Positions 44,989-53,810 of a stretch of DNA of 64,000 nucleotides are shown in pieces. Under the pieces are notes generated by a model. That model had not been told where the DNA came from, made no database searches, and saw only the letters and a list, made by a program, of their open reading frames with translations. Position numbers and translations under genes: made by a program. Position 1 is the first letter of the stretch. Every line of letters begins with the position of its first letter. Source of the DNA: Bacillus yapensis (lineage in GTDB: Bacteria; Bacillota; Bacilli; Bacillales; Cytobacillaceae); contig NZ_SUND01000005.1 of assembly GCF_005280205.1 (NCBI RefSeq), forward strand, positions 124,001 through 188,000. The letters run 5' to 3'.

Positions 44989-46704
44989 TTACTTATTTTC
45001 AAATTCAAAGCGTTCAGATAGCTCTGAAAGGGATTGGGACAATTGATGTAGCTTCACACCAATCTGATTGGTTCCTTCCATTTGTTCGATTTGATTTTCG
45101 CTTAATGATAGCATTTCCTCAGAGCTTGCCAATGTCTCCTGGGAGATCGAGGCAAAGTTAACGGTCGCTTGTTCTAGCGTTGGTAAAATCGTCGCCAATT
45201 GCCCTAACTCCTCTTGAATTCCTTTGAGACGACCGCTTTCTTCTTTTATTTCAGCCATTAATTCATCAAAGGATGATCTCGATTCATTCGCCATCGTTAA
45301 ATTCGTCTTAATTTTCCCATGCATGTTAGCAAATTCCTCAGTCGCACCGACCGCGATTTTTTCCATGTTCCCAATGGCTAAAGACATTTCCACCGTTGCT
45401 TTACCAGATTGCTCAGCTAGCTTTCGAACTTCTTGCGCAACAACAGCAAACCCTTTTCCAGCTTCCCCTGCCCGGACGGCTTCGATCGATGCATTCAGTG
45501 CGAGTAGCTTCGTTTGTTCAGCAATTCCACTTACTAAGCCAACTAGCTTGGTAATCGAACTAGAGAATTCTCTTACTTCATTAATCGTTCGAGTTAACTG
45601 GCCAAAGTCTTCCTCAAACTGAAAATTACTCGTAATTAACTCACGAATATGGGTTTCTCCATGCTTCGCTGTTAGATTCATTTTTTGAGAACTTGTAAAA
45701 ACATCCTCCATCTTCAGCATCATTTCTTCAATCAATCTCTTCATGTCTTTAAAACTCTCAGCATTTTCACCCGAGCTACTTGCCGTTTGTTCGGCACCCA
45801 TTTTCACTACATTAATTGCCGAAACCAAATGATGACTAAAATCGAGGGTATTTTGAGAAGACTGCATAAGCTCTTCCCCAGTGTCCTCTAGATCCTTCGT
45901 CGTCCCCTTCAGCTCCTGTAAAATTTGACTCATATGCGAAATCATCGATTGATAGCTTTTATGAAGGGATGTGATTTCTGGTACGGTTGTCCTCATCTCA
46001 CTAGCTGCTTGTAGCTTACCATCACGAACTGCTCTCATCGTATCTTGCAGGGCATTCAGAGGCTTCGTAACCGTTCTGACCAAAAGAAGAACAATCACCG
46101 TTGCGATCAAGATACTAAGGGCAATCCCCGCTAGAATAAAATAAACCATCTGATTGACTGGTCCCATATAAGAACTCGTTGGAATCAGCATCACATACGT
46201 CCCGCTAAGCTCTTTTATTTCACGGTACGTAATCGTATAATCAACATTCCCTACCTTTTCATGAATTAATCCGTTTTTAGAAGACGTAAGCTCCGAGACC
46301 AATTCTTTTGAAAGAGTAGGAATTGTTTTTTGACTCACCTTAAAAGGAGTGACTTTCCCATCTGTTATGTACAACATCTCTGAGGAAACTCCATCTTTTT
46401 TCAATAGTTCCTGTTGCGAGCGGACACTTGACTCAAGCTGTTGCTTAAAGTATTCCTCGTCACTGACATAAACAAATTTTAAATTTTCAGCAGTGCTGCT
46501 CATGATTTCCGTTTCTCGAATCAACCTTTTTTCGATCGTTTCCATCGTTGTATCTTTGGCAATTACATAGGCGCTAGCTCCCACTCCCACAACGGAAATA
46601 ACAAGTAATGATACGAATAAAATGAACAATCTTTTCCCTAATGTAAGCTTCTGTAGAAAAGATTCTTTTAATCTCGCTAATGATTTTGACCTAGTTTTCT
46701 TCAA
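44989..46704 (-). CDS. Methyl-accepting chemotaxis protein
   Basis: A 571-aa transmembrane chemoreceptor: first helix about 24-46, Cache-like extracellular sensor (about 47-185), second helix about 186-208, HAMP (about 209-262) and the long signalling coiled coil with tip [32 protein letters not shown]. The ligand is not predictable. The start is TTG 46704 (MKKTRSKS) after GGAGGGTGG; the frame continues six codons upstream. It is monocistronic on the minus strand. Confidence 0.92.
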   Translation of the reverse strand: MKKTRSKSLARLKESFLQKLTLGKRLFILFVSLLVISVVGVGASAYVIAKDTTMETIEKRLIRETEIMSSTAENLKFVYVSDEEYFKQQLESSVRSQQELLKKDGVSSEMLYITDGKVTPFKVSQKTIPTLSKELVSELTSSKNGLIHEKVGNVDYTITYREIKELSGTYVMLIPTSSYMGPVNQMVYFILAGIALSILIATVIVLLLVRTVTKPLNALQDTMRAVRDGKLQAASEMRTTVPEITSLHKSYQSMISHMSQILQELKGTTKDLEDTGEELMQSSQNTLDFSHHLVSAINVVKMGAEQTASSSGENAESFKDMKRLIEEMMLKMEDVFTSSQKMNLTAKHGETHIRELITSNFQFEEDFGQLTRTINEVREFSSSITKLVGLVSGIAEQTKLLALNASIEAVRAGEAGKGFAVVAQEVRKLAEQSGKATVEMSLAIGNMEKIAVGATEEFANMHGKIKTNLTMANESRSSFDELMAEIKEESGRLKGIQEELGQLATILPTLEQATVNFASISQETLASSEEMLSLSENQIEQMEGTNQIGVKLHQLSQSLSELSERFEFENK

Positions 46705-46902
46705 GCTGCCACCCTCCATCATCCTACGATCAGACTATATGAAAAATTATACAGTTGCTATGTAAATATAATGTAAAGAATGCGGATGTTACGTTAAGTG
46801 AATGTAAAGATTACCCAGCTATCATTCTTCTAAATTGTGTAATTAATTAAGTGAATACTGTTATAATCATTGTAAATAGGGGAATGAAAAAGGGGTATTT
46901 TC

Positions 46903-48645
46903 ATGTTTGTTCTATTAATTACGATGCTCGAACGTCTCGGAATCTTAGTCATGATCGCCTTTATTTTTACGAGATTTCGTTTTTTTCGAGATATGATTTA
47001 TCAAGATGCACTCAATCGAAAGCAGCAATTTACTGCCATCATCTTTTTCGGAGCATTCGGGATCATCGGTACTTATTCTGGACTCACGCTTAGTACGGAT
47101 AGCCTGCAGTTTGACCTTTGGACAACGGGCTTAAGTTCAAATGAAGCGATTGCCAATTCCCGTGTCATCGGTGTGGTCGTTGCTGGGTTGCTTGGGGGTT
47201 ATAAAGTAGGCATTGGCGCAGGAATTATAGCCGGACTTCACCGTTTTACCTTAGGCGGATTTACGGCTATTGCTTGTGGACTTGCAGCCATCGTTTCCGG
47301 TGTCATTTCTGGCATGTTTCACAAAAAGAATAAGCACGTAAAACTAAAAACAGCCTTCTTAATTGGTTTCTTATCCGAATCCATCCAAATGCTGATCATT
47401 CTCCTTCTCTCTCGTCCCTTTGAAAAAGCGGTCGCGTTGGTTGAAGTCATTGGGATTCCGATGATATTGGCAAATGGTTTAGGCTGTGCACTATTTCTCT
47501 TAATCATAAAAAATGTCATTAATGAAGAAGAAAAGGCCGGTTCCCTCATTGCTCAAAAAACATTGAGGATTGCAGACAAGACCCTCTCTCATCTTAGAAA
47601 CGGACTATCCTTGAAGACAGCGAACGAGGTCTGTCAGATTTTACATAGAGAAATACACACAAGCGCAGTGGCGATTACCAATTTAACCGATATATTGGCT
47701 CATGTCGGAAAAGGCGCGGACCATCATCGTGCGGATAGCCCTATTCAGACACAGATTACGATAGACGCGATTCAAAAAGGTGAGATTATCATTGCCAATC
47801 GGGAATTAATTCAGTGTCGGAAAAAGGGTTGCCCGTTAGATACCGTCGTTATTGCTCCTCTTAAACAGCGCAGCAATACGATTGGTACGCTGAAATTTTA
47901 CTTTAATTCGGAAAAAGAAATCACTCCTGTCGCGATGGAACTCATTTCAGGAATCAGCTCTCTACTCAGCAATCAGCTTGAATTGGCTGATGTGGACAAG
48001 GCTTATCAGCTGGCGAAGGAAGCGGAAATTAAGGTACTCCAGGCACAAATTAGCCCGCACTTTCTCTTTAATTCTCTAAATACGATTCTGTCTCTCATCC
48101 GCATCGATCCGAATAAAGCTAGGAAACTACTTGTGTTTCTCTCAAAATTTTTGCGCCAAAATTTACAAAGCACAACCGAAAGTGTTACAACACTTGAGCA
48201 GGAACTCAAACATGTAGAGGCCTATCTTGCCATTGAAGAAGCTCGTTTCGTCAATAAATTAAAAATCCAATATGAAGTTGATGAAGCTGCGCTTTATCAA
48301 GAAATCCCCCCACTCACATTGCAACCGATTGTGGAGAATGCAATAAAACATGGAATGATGAACAAAGAAAGCAATTTTATTCTGAAGATTTGTATCAAGA
48401 TGGAAAACGAGTTGGTCCAAGTTGTAATCGAAGACAATGGCTGCGGCATGAGTAATGAGCGAGCTGAGCAGATCAGTATTGCTCCAATTGATTCTGAAAC
48501 AGGGAACGGACTCGCCCTTTACAATGTGAACCGAAGACTGACGATGAAGTTTGGCCAGACTTCTTCTTTAAAAATTAAAAGTAAAGTAAATGTAGGAACA
48601 GCAGTAAGTTTCTCTATTCCTACTGTGGAGGTGAATCCAGTATGA
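46903..48645 (+). CDS. LytS/BtsS-type sensor histidine kinase
   Basis: A 580-aa kinase with a 5TM LytS-type membrane domain (about 1-175), a GAF domain (about 225-360), and the HisKA-like/HATPase unit: phosphoacceptor QISPHFLFNSLNTI, N-box PIVENAIKHGM and G-box DNGCGM. In E. coli the homologues BtsS/YehU-type kinases sense pyruvate, and in bacilli LytST controls pyruvate or holin-like functions. Its partner regulator overlaps by 4 bp, followed by a CstA-family carrier, supporting a nutrient (pyruvate or peptide) sensing role. Confidence 0.92.
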   Translation: MFVLLITMLERLGILVMIAFIFTRFRFFRDMIYQDALNRKQQFTAIIFFGAFGIIGTYSGLTLSTDSLQFDLWTTGLSSNEAIANSRVIGVVVAGLLGGYKVGIGAGIIAGLHRFTLGGFTAIACGLAAIVSGVISGMFHKKNKHVKLKTAFLIGFLSESIQMLIILLLSRPFEKAVALVEVIGIPMILANGLGCALFLLIIKNVINEEEKAGSLIAQKTLRIADKTLSHLRNGLSLKTANEVCQILHREIHTSAVAITNLTDILAHVGKGADHHRADSPIQTQITIDAIQKGEIIIANRELIQCRKKGCPLDTVVIAPLKQRSNTIGTLKFYFNSEKEITPVAMELISGISSLLSNQLELADVDKAYQLAKEAEIKVLQAQISPHFLFNSLNTILSLIRIDPNKARKLLVFLSKFLRQNLQSTTESVTTLEQELKHVEAYLAIEEARFVNKLKIQYEVDEAALYQEIPPLTLQPIVENAIKHGMMNKESNFILKICIKMENELVQVVIEDNGCGMSNERAEQISIAPIDSETGNGLALYNVNRRLTMKFGQTSSLKIKSKVNVGTAVSFSIPTVEVNPV

Positions 48646-49372
48646 CAAGGAATATCAAGGCCCTTATCGTTGATGATGAATTGTATAGTCGCGAGGAGTT
48701 GAAGCATTAAGCTCCTATCCTTTTATCCAAATTGTCGGAGAGGCTGAGTCTGGGGAAGCTACCATTATGAAGACAATCGAACTTGCACCAGATGTCGTTT
48801 TTTTAGATGTGGAAATGCCGAAGACCTCAGGAATGGCAACCGCAAAAGCTTTGTTGGAGCTAAAAAAAGTGCCTCTCATTGTGTTTGCAACAGCCTATCC
48901 GCAATTTGCTGCAGAGGCTTTTCGTTTGAACGCAGTGGATTATCTATTAAAGCCTTATGACGACGAACAGCTGCAGGAAACGATCGAGCGTATCGAGAAA
49001 ATCTTTTATCATGAGAAAGAGCCTGGAGTAGAGACGTTTTCTGGCAAACTAGCGGTAGAAGCTGATGGTGAAATACTCTACCTTGAGCCAAAAGATATTT
49101 TATACATTATTAAAGATGAAAAAATGACCAAGCTGGTGACGAAGACAACTGAATACGAAACGAAATCCTCTTTGAAGGACTTGGAAAATAAACTCATCAA
49201 CTATTGCTTCTTTCGGATTCATAAAAGTTTCTTAGTTAATTTAGAATATGTGACCCGTTTAACCCCATGGTTTAACGGAGCTTATCAGTTGCAATTAGCT
49301 GGTAGAAAAGAGCTGCTATCCGTTAGTAGAAATTACGTAAAGGCATTACGACAACGTCTAGAAATTAGGTAA
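48642..49372 (+). pseudogene. LytT/BtsR-type response regulator, frameshifted
   Basis: The ATG at 48642 overlaps the kinase stop. The first 22 codons (MTRNIKALIVDDELYSREEL) hit TAA at 48708; the rest is in the next frame (LSSYPFIQIVGEAESGEATI...). Adding one T at 48707-48708 restores a normal REC domain (DD at 11-12, phospho-Asp in VVFLDVEMP, KPYDD) plus a LytTR DNA-binding domain (about 130-240). As given the protein is cut off, or restarts at ATG 48767 without the acidic pocket. Confidence 0.88.
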
Positions 49373-49387
49373 ACACTATTCTCTGCA

Positions 49388-49401
49388 TGTAAACCCTTAC
49401 A
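49388..49401 (+). promoter_or_regulatory. Cre-like palindrome upstream of cstA
   Basis: TGTAA-ACCC-TTACA has perfect 5-bp arms and is one mismatch from the CcpA cre consensus TGWNANCGNTNWCA. It could equally be a LytT-type direct target; it lies 104 bp upstream of the carrier's start codon. Confidence 0.4.
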
Positions 49402-49504
49402 AACAACACGATAATCTGTATTTTCTGCTTTTCATTCCGAAAACTCCCTACTAACCTCTTACTTTTTTATAATGAAATGTAGGAATGAACAAAGGAGTGA
49501 GGAA

Positions 49505-50956
49505 ATGTATACGTTTTTAGCAGGAATTGTACTTCTAGTTGTCGGTTATTTCACCTATGGGAAATTTGTTGAAAAAGTGTTTGGGGTAAAAGAAGAACGG
49601 GCAACACCAGCTTATGTGAACGCTGATGGCGTCGATTACATCCCAATGGGCACTGCAAAGAACTCATTAATTCAATTATTAAATATTGCAGGTACCGGAC
49701 CTGTTTTTGGTCCTATTATGGGAGCGCTTTACGGGCCAGTTGCGTTCATCTGGATTGTTGTCGGTTGTATTTTTGCCGGTGCGGTTCATGATTACTTAAC
49801 GGGGATGATCTCGATCCGCAATAAAGGGGCTCACCTTCCTCAGCTTGCAAGCAAGTTCTTAGGTAAAGTCATGAAGCATGTCGTAAACGCATTTGCTGTT
49901 CTTCTATTGCTTTTAGTTGGAACCGTTTTCGTGTCTACACCAGCAAGTCTACTTCATGTTTTAATGGATGGAAAAATTGCTTTAGGTATTATTATCGCTG
50001 CTATTTTTGTTTATTATATTTTAGCTACTTTGTTACCAGTTGATAAGATTATTGGTCGCTTATACCCTTACTTTGGGGCGATTCTATTAATCAGTGCAGT
50101 TGGTGTAGGCGTTGGATTACTTGTTACAGGAGCTCCAATTCCTGAAATTTCATTATCGAACTTCCACCCTGATAACGCACCGATTTTCCCACTATTATTC
50201 TTTACGATTACTTGTGGGGCACTATCAGGATTCCATGCTACACAAACGCCAATTATTTCACGTACTACACAAAAAGAAAAACAAGGTCGCAAAATTTTCT
50301 ACGGTATGATGATTGCAGAAGGTATTATCGCTATGATCTGGGCTGCTGCTGCGATGAGTATGTTTGATGGCTATAACGGGTTGAATGAAATTCTTGCTGC
50401 AGGTGGACCAGGAGCAATCGTAAGTGAAGTTTCTACTACTCTATTAGGTGCAATTGGCGGAACACTTGCTGTTCTAGGTGTTGTCGTATTACCAATCACT
50501 TCTGGAGATACTGCTTTCCGTAGCGCACGTATGATTATTGCCGATTACTTAAACATTGCACAAATGAAATTATCAAGCCGTTTATGGATCGCAATTCCAT
50601 TATTCGTAGTTTCTGTTGCGTTAACTCAAATTGATTTTAATATTCTTTGGAGATATTTTAGCTGGGCGAACCAAGCGACAGCCGTTATCGCCTTATTCGT
50701 CGGTGCGATGTACCTATACATCGCTAAAAAGAACTACTATATCTCTTTAATTCCAGGATCCTTTATGCTTGTTATGGTTATCACCTATATCCTAAATGCC
50801 CAAATCGGCTTTGGAATGTCCATGACAGTCTCTTGGATTGGTGGCTTTGTTCTATCGGCTGTCCTTCTAGTCCTATTCTTCATCGCTGGGAATAAGCATA
50901 GAGCGAACAATCTTGCACTTGATGAAGATATTTCTGGTTGGAATAAGGTTGCTTAA
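49505..50956 (+). CDS. cstA: CstA/BtsT-family carrier
   Basis: A 483-aa inner-membrane protein with about thirteen helices of the CstA family, peptide/pyruvate:H+ symporters induced in carbon limitation. Typical blocks: PTxxNADGVDYIP-like (TPAYVNADGVDYIPMG), IAGTGPVFGPIMGALYGPVAF, HDYLTGMISIRNKG, SGFHATQTPIISRTTQKE and PITSGDTAFRSARMI. The start is the ATG at 49505 (MYTFLAGIV) after AAAGGAGTG. It follows a LytS/LytT-type pair, the same pairing as BtsSR-BtsT in E. coli. Confidence 0.93.
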   Translation: MYTFLAGIVLLVVGYFTYGKFVEKVFGVKEERATPAYVNADGVDYIPMGTAKNSLIQLLNIAGTGPVFGPIMGALYGPVAFIWIVVGCIFAGAVHDYLTGMISIRNKGAHLPQLASKFLGKVMKHVVNAFAVLLLLLVGTVFVSTPASLLHVLMDGKIALGIIIAAIFVYYILATLLPVDKIIGRLYPYFGAILLISAVGVGVGLLVTGAPIPEISLSNFHPDNAPIFPLLFFTITCGALSGFHATQTPIISRTTQKEKQGRKIFYGMMIAEGIIAMIWAAAAMSMFDGYNGLNEILAAGGPGAIVSEVSTTLLGAIGGTLAVLGVVVLPITSGDTAFRSARMIIADYLNIAQMKLSSRLWIAIPLFVVSVALTQIDFNILWRYFSWANQATAVIALFVGAMYLYIAKKNYYISLIPGSFMLVMVITYILNAQIGFGMSMTVSWIGGFVLSAVLLVLFFIAGNKHRANNLALDEDISGWNKVA

Positions 50957-50987
50957 TCGACTAACTTTTATAATTTAAACTTGTAAC

Positions 50988-51029
50988 CCGTTCCCTGGGG
51001 CATTCGAATGCCTAGGGGACGGTTTTTTT
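50988..51029 (+). terminator. Terminator after cstA
   Basis: A long hairpin with arms CCGTTCCC...GGCATT and AATGCC...GGGGACGG, followed by TTTTTTT. Confidence 0.92.
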
Positions 51030-51047
51030 GTTGGTATTTCTTTAAAC

Positions 51048-51223
51048 AGAACAAATATTGTTCTTTATAATTAACGAAATAGTTAGAAATCGTAAGAATT
51101 TTAAAGAAAATACGTAATAAAGTACTATTTTTGTTCGTTATTTAGAAAATATGAGCGAATTTGAGGTTTTCCATTACTAGGAAAATTGTCATATACTATG
51201 AAAGGAAGTTCGTTAAATAGAAC
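51048..51223 (+). promoter_or_regulatory. Repeated GTTC/GAAC inverted repeats upstream of the secreted-protein operon
   Basis: Three related elements: AGAACAA-ATA-TTGTTCT (51048-51064, perfect arms), GTTCGTTATTTAGAAA (51133-51148) and GTTCGTTAAATAGAAC (51208-51223). The latter two share GTTCGTTAWWTAGAA and lie 75 bp apart; a further GAAC is at 51232. GTTCTTT/AAAGAAC-like halves recall SinR operators (GTTCTYT). TATACT (51192-51197) is a possible -10. The 50957-51266 gap holds no gene. Confidence 0.5.
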
Positions 51224-51266
51224 AAACCAACGAACGTAACATGATTTTAGCGAAAGGATAGGTGAT

Positions 51267-51692
51267 ATGAAAAAGCTAGTAGTTCTCCTATTTACTTGTT
51301 TCTTGTTGGTTGGAACTGCTTATGCAAGTTCGAATGCCAGCGAAGCATTATCAAGCTGGTACAAGAAAGAACAGACAAATAGCAATAACGTACTCTTCAC
51401 CAGCATAGCAGGCGGCATTATAGACATCTTCGTTTCCACAACCAAGCAAACAGCAATATTAAAAGAACAAGCCGCATCCACGCTCTCATCTATCTCCTTA
51501 GAAAAAAATGCAGACATGAAGACAAGCATCGAAAGCTACCACAAAAACTATCAAACTCAATTACTTGAGTCAACAAACAACTTAGATCCAGAAAGCTACT
51601 TTCAAGAATATACAGAAACGAAAAAGGTTCAACTAAACTCAGAGCTTGACGAGGATATTGAATCTATGATTTCAGAGGTATTCGGAAACTAG
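51267..51692 (+). CDS. Secreted helical protein, trio member 1
   Basis: A 141-aa protein with a classical signal peptide (MKKLVVLLFTCFLLVGTAYA, cleavage after AYA). The mature part starts SSNASEALSSWYKKEQ and is predicted mostly helical, Ser/Thr/Glu-rich and without cysteine. I recognise no family. It shares an x-L-x-x-W-[YF]-x-[KR] motif right after the signal with the next two products. It is first in an operon that ends in a signal peptidase gene. RBS AAAGGATAGG. Confidence 0.75.
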   Translation: MKKLVVLLFTCFLLVGTAYASSNASEALSSWYKKEQTNSNNVLFTSIAGGIIDIFVSTTKQTAILKEQAASTLSSISLEKNADMKTSIESYHKNYQTQLLESTNNLDPESYFQEYTETKKVQLNSELDEDIESMISEVFGN

Positions 51693-51756
51693 GTTATGAG
51701 ATTTACTCAGTAAATTTCTAATAAAAAAAATTAAAAAATGAGAGGAAGTAAGAGAA

Positions 51757-52536
51757 ATGAAATTGAACACAGTTAAAGGTAAAATCGTCGCAGGAGTCGT
51801 AACAATCGGATTAGTATCAGGAGTTGGCGCAGCATTCGCAGACTCAAATGTAGCAGTTTCATTACAAAATTGGTATAACAAACAATTCAACACTGAAGCA
51901 GCAAAAATGGAGCAACCACTTAGAGACTATGCAGAACAGAAAACACAACAAGTTATAAATGAGGGCCTTGCAATGTTACGTACTGCTAATAGTGAAATTG
52001 ACGATACTAAAGTTACATCTATTACAAATTCAACATCTTCTATTAATCAAGCTGCAAATGCACATATCACAGCTCTTCAAACAAAAGAAACTGCAATCTA
52101 CAATAATATCGAAAAGCAGTTTGATGGTATTGAAAATACTGCTTTGTCAATGTTGAATAAAATGGCTGTTGAAGGGCGGGCATATGCTGAGCGTTATCTT
52201 GAACAATCCACCTCTTCTACCGGAAGTCAGGCTGTTACAAAAGTTAACGAAGAGCTAACTAATGTGAAAAATGCTGCTGTACAAAAATTGAAAAAAGAAA
52301 TCGAGAGTTCAAAAACGGATTTATACAATAAATTAACAACTGAGAGAGACGCGTCAGTACAAAGTTTGAAAAACGCAGTTGATGCTAAAATCCTAGAAGT
52401 TAAAACCGCTGTTCAAGCTACACTTAATGGATATGTTTCAGATCAACAAAAACTTATCCAAGACAAAGCTGCTGAAATAGAAGGTTCTGCTAAAACTGAA
52501 TTGGATAATGCTGTAAATAACGGATTCAACGACTAA
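51757..52536 (+). CDS. Secreted coiled-coil protein, trio member 2
   Basis: A 259-aa protein: signal peptide 1-28 (GVVTIGLVSGVGAAFA), then DSNVAVSLQNWYNKQF and a long, low-complexity amphipathic helix region rich in Ala, Thr, Glu, Lys and Asn (about 45-255) with heptad-like spacing. No cysteine, no LPxTG, no lipobox. The family is unknown to me; the composition suggests an extended coiled coil or fibre-forming or surface-active protein. RBS GAGAGGAAG. Confidence 0.75.
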   Translation: MKLNTVKGKIVAGVVTIGLVSGVGAAFADSNVAVSLQNWYNKQFNTEAAKMEQPLRDYAEQKTQQVINEGLAMLRTANSEIDDTKVTSITNSTSSINQAANAHITALQTKETAIYNNIEKQFDGIENTALSMLNKMAVEGRAYAERYLEQSTSSTGSQAVTKVNEELTNVKNAAVQKLKKEIESSKTDLYNKLTTERDASVQSLKNAVDAKILEVKTAVQATLNGYVSDQQKLIQDKAAEIEGSAKTELDNAVNNGFND

Positions 52537-52559
52537 TCCTTAACTATTTCCAAAATCAA

Positions 52560-52584
52560 GGGGTCTCATGCCATTTGAGACCCC
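52560..52584 (+). terminator. Intercistronic hairpin between trio members 2 and 3
   Basis: The perfect stem GGGGTCTCA / TGAGACCCC has a 7-nt loop, followed by only ATTGCTTTAATT. It is probably a partial terminator or RNA-stabilising stem, allowing higher output of the first two genes. Confidence 0.6.
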
Positions 52585-52609
52585 ATTGCTTTAATTAGGA
52601 GGAACCCTG

Positions 52610-53146
52610 ATGGAAAGTAGATATGAAAAATTTAAAAAGAAGAAAACTTCTCGTCCAATTCGAGTACTGGTTGCAGCCCTATTTTTAACTTTTGCTATTG
52701 GCGGAAGTTTTTCAATCGCTTTTGCCGATTTGGATATTGATTCAACCATCCTCAGCTGGTTTGATCGCCAAGGTACGAAATCTATTGAAACGATAGAAAC
52801 TGCCATTTCTTCTGAAAAAGAGATTCAATTACAACGTTTAAGAGAAGCATTACAAACGGAAATGACCAATGCTGAGCAACAATTAAATACTTTTACCGAA
52901 GCAGAAAAAGCGGCGCGTGTAAAATCCCTCCAAGATTATGCAGATCAATTAATCGCAAACCTTCAAGTTGATAACACAGAAGAAAAACAACAAATCGCAA
53001 GTCAGTTAGATGCTATCTTAACAGCTGCAAAAAATGAAATGAATTCTTTACAACCAACACAAAGCACCGAACCACCTGCCGAAGAAGAAGAAGAAGAAGT
53101 GGACTCTTCATCTGAAGAAGCCCCTTCCACTGAAATTAACAAATAA
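52610..53146 (+). CDS. Secreted helical protein with acidic tail, trio member 3
   Basis: A 178-aa protein: basic cytoplasmic start (MESRYEKFKKKKTSRPIR), membrane/signal segment 17-38 ending FAIGGSFSIAFA, then DLDIDSTILSWFDRQG, a helical body (about 58-150) and an acidic Glu/Ser/Pro tail (PAEEEEEEVDSSSEE). It shares the post-signal motif with members 1 and 2. The long basic leader may favour SRP or a specific signal peptidase. Unknown family. RBS AGGAGGAACC. Confidence 0.75.
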   Translation: MESRYEKFKKKKTSRPIRVLVAALFLTFAIGGSFSIAFADLDIDSTILSWFDRQGTKSIETIETAISSEKEIQLQRLREALQTEMTNAEQQLNTFTEAEKAARVKSLQDYADQLIANLQVDNTEEKQQIASQLDAILTAAKNEMNSLQPTQSTEPPAEEEEEEVDSSSEEAPSTEINK

Positions 53147-53162
53147 TAAAGGATGATGTGAC

Positions 53163-53705
53163 ATGCGTGCAATCGGAGGAGCATACCTACATGAGGAAGA
53201 AGCAAAGGAGACGAAAAATCCTTGGTCTGAAGTTATAAGCTGGATCAAGTTTATTGCGATATTATTTGTTCTCTTCTTCATCTTCCGCTTTGCTTTAGGA
53301 ATCATTATCGTCGATGGAAATTCGATGAACCCAACCTTAAAAAATCATGATGTCATTTTAACAAACAATATCTTTTTTCAACCCGAAAGAAATGACATCA
53401 TTATTATAAAAACGAACGAAGGTTATGATATTGTGAAGCGTGTGATTGCATTGCCGAATGAAACTGTTGAAATTAAAAATGGGATAATCCTCATTAATGG
53501 TCAACCGTTAGAAGAAACACAAACAGCCGGTGTTTCAGATGATATGGCAGAGATTCTTGTCCAAGAAGGTACCTATTTTGTCCTGGGGGATAATCGAACT
53601 CCTGGAGAAAGCTTAGATAGTAGAAGTAGCGAGGTTGGACTCATATCACAAAACAATATTAAGGGGGAAGCCTTTTTTTCCGTTTTCCCATTTAAATCAC
53701 TTTAA
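53163..53705 (+). CDS. Type I signal peptidase
   Basis: A 180-aa membrane-bound peptidase with one amino-terminal helix (about 27-50) and the Ser-Lys dyad: Ser54 in GNSMNPTL and Lys92 in DIVKRVIALPNE, plus the GDNRTPGESLDSR block. It is therefore of the prokaryotic Lys type, not the SipW-like Ser-His type. It lies 16 bp after trio member 3, suggesting it processes the operon's own exports (inference). An unusual cytoplasmic lead of 26 residues precedes the helix. Confidence 0.9.
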   Translation: MRAIGGAYLHEEEAKETKNPWSEVISWIKFIAILFVLFFIFRFALGIIIVDGNSMNPTLKNHDVILTNNIFFQPERNDIIIIKTNEGYDIVKRVIALPNETVEIKNGIILINGQPLEETQTAGVSDDMAEILVQEGTYFVLGDNRTPGESLDSRSSEVGLISQNNIKGEAFFSVFPFKSL

Positions 53706-53810
53706 ATAATTATCCAAAAAATTAAATATTTGAGCCCGAGAATAGTAGATTTGTCTATGGAAAATTTGATATGGTTAAGATACACACTAACCGATAAGAG
53801 GATTTTTCAT

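Noticed and set aside
53163-53705. SipW-type (Ser-His) signal peptidase and a TasA/TapA matrix operon
   Set aside because: The dyad is Ser54-Lys92, the prokaryotic type, and none of the three exported proteins resembles TasA, CalY or TapA in sequence.
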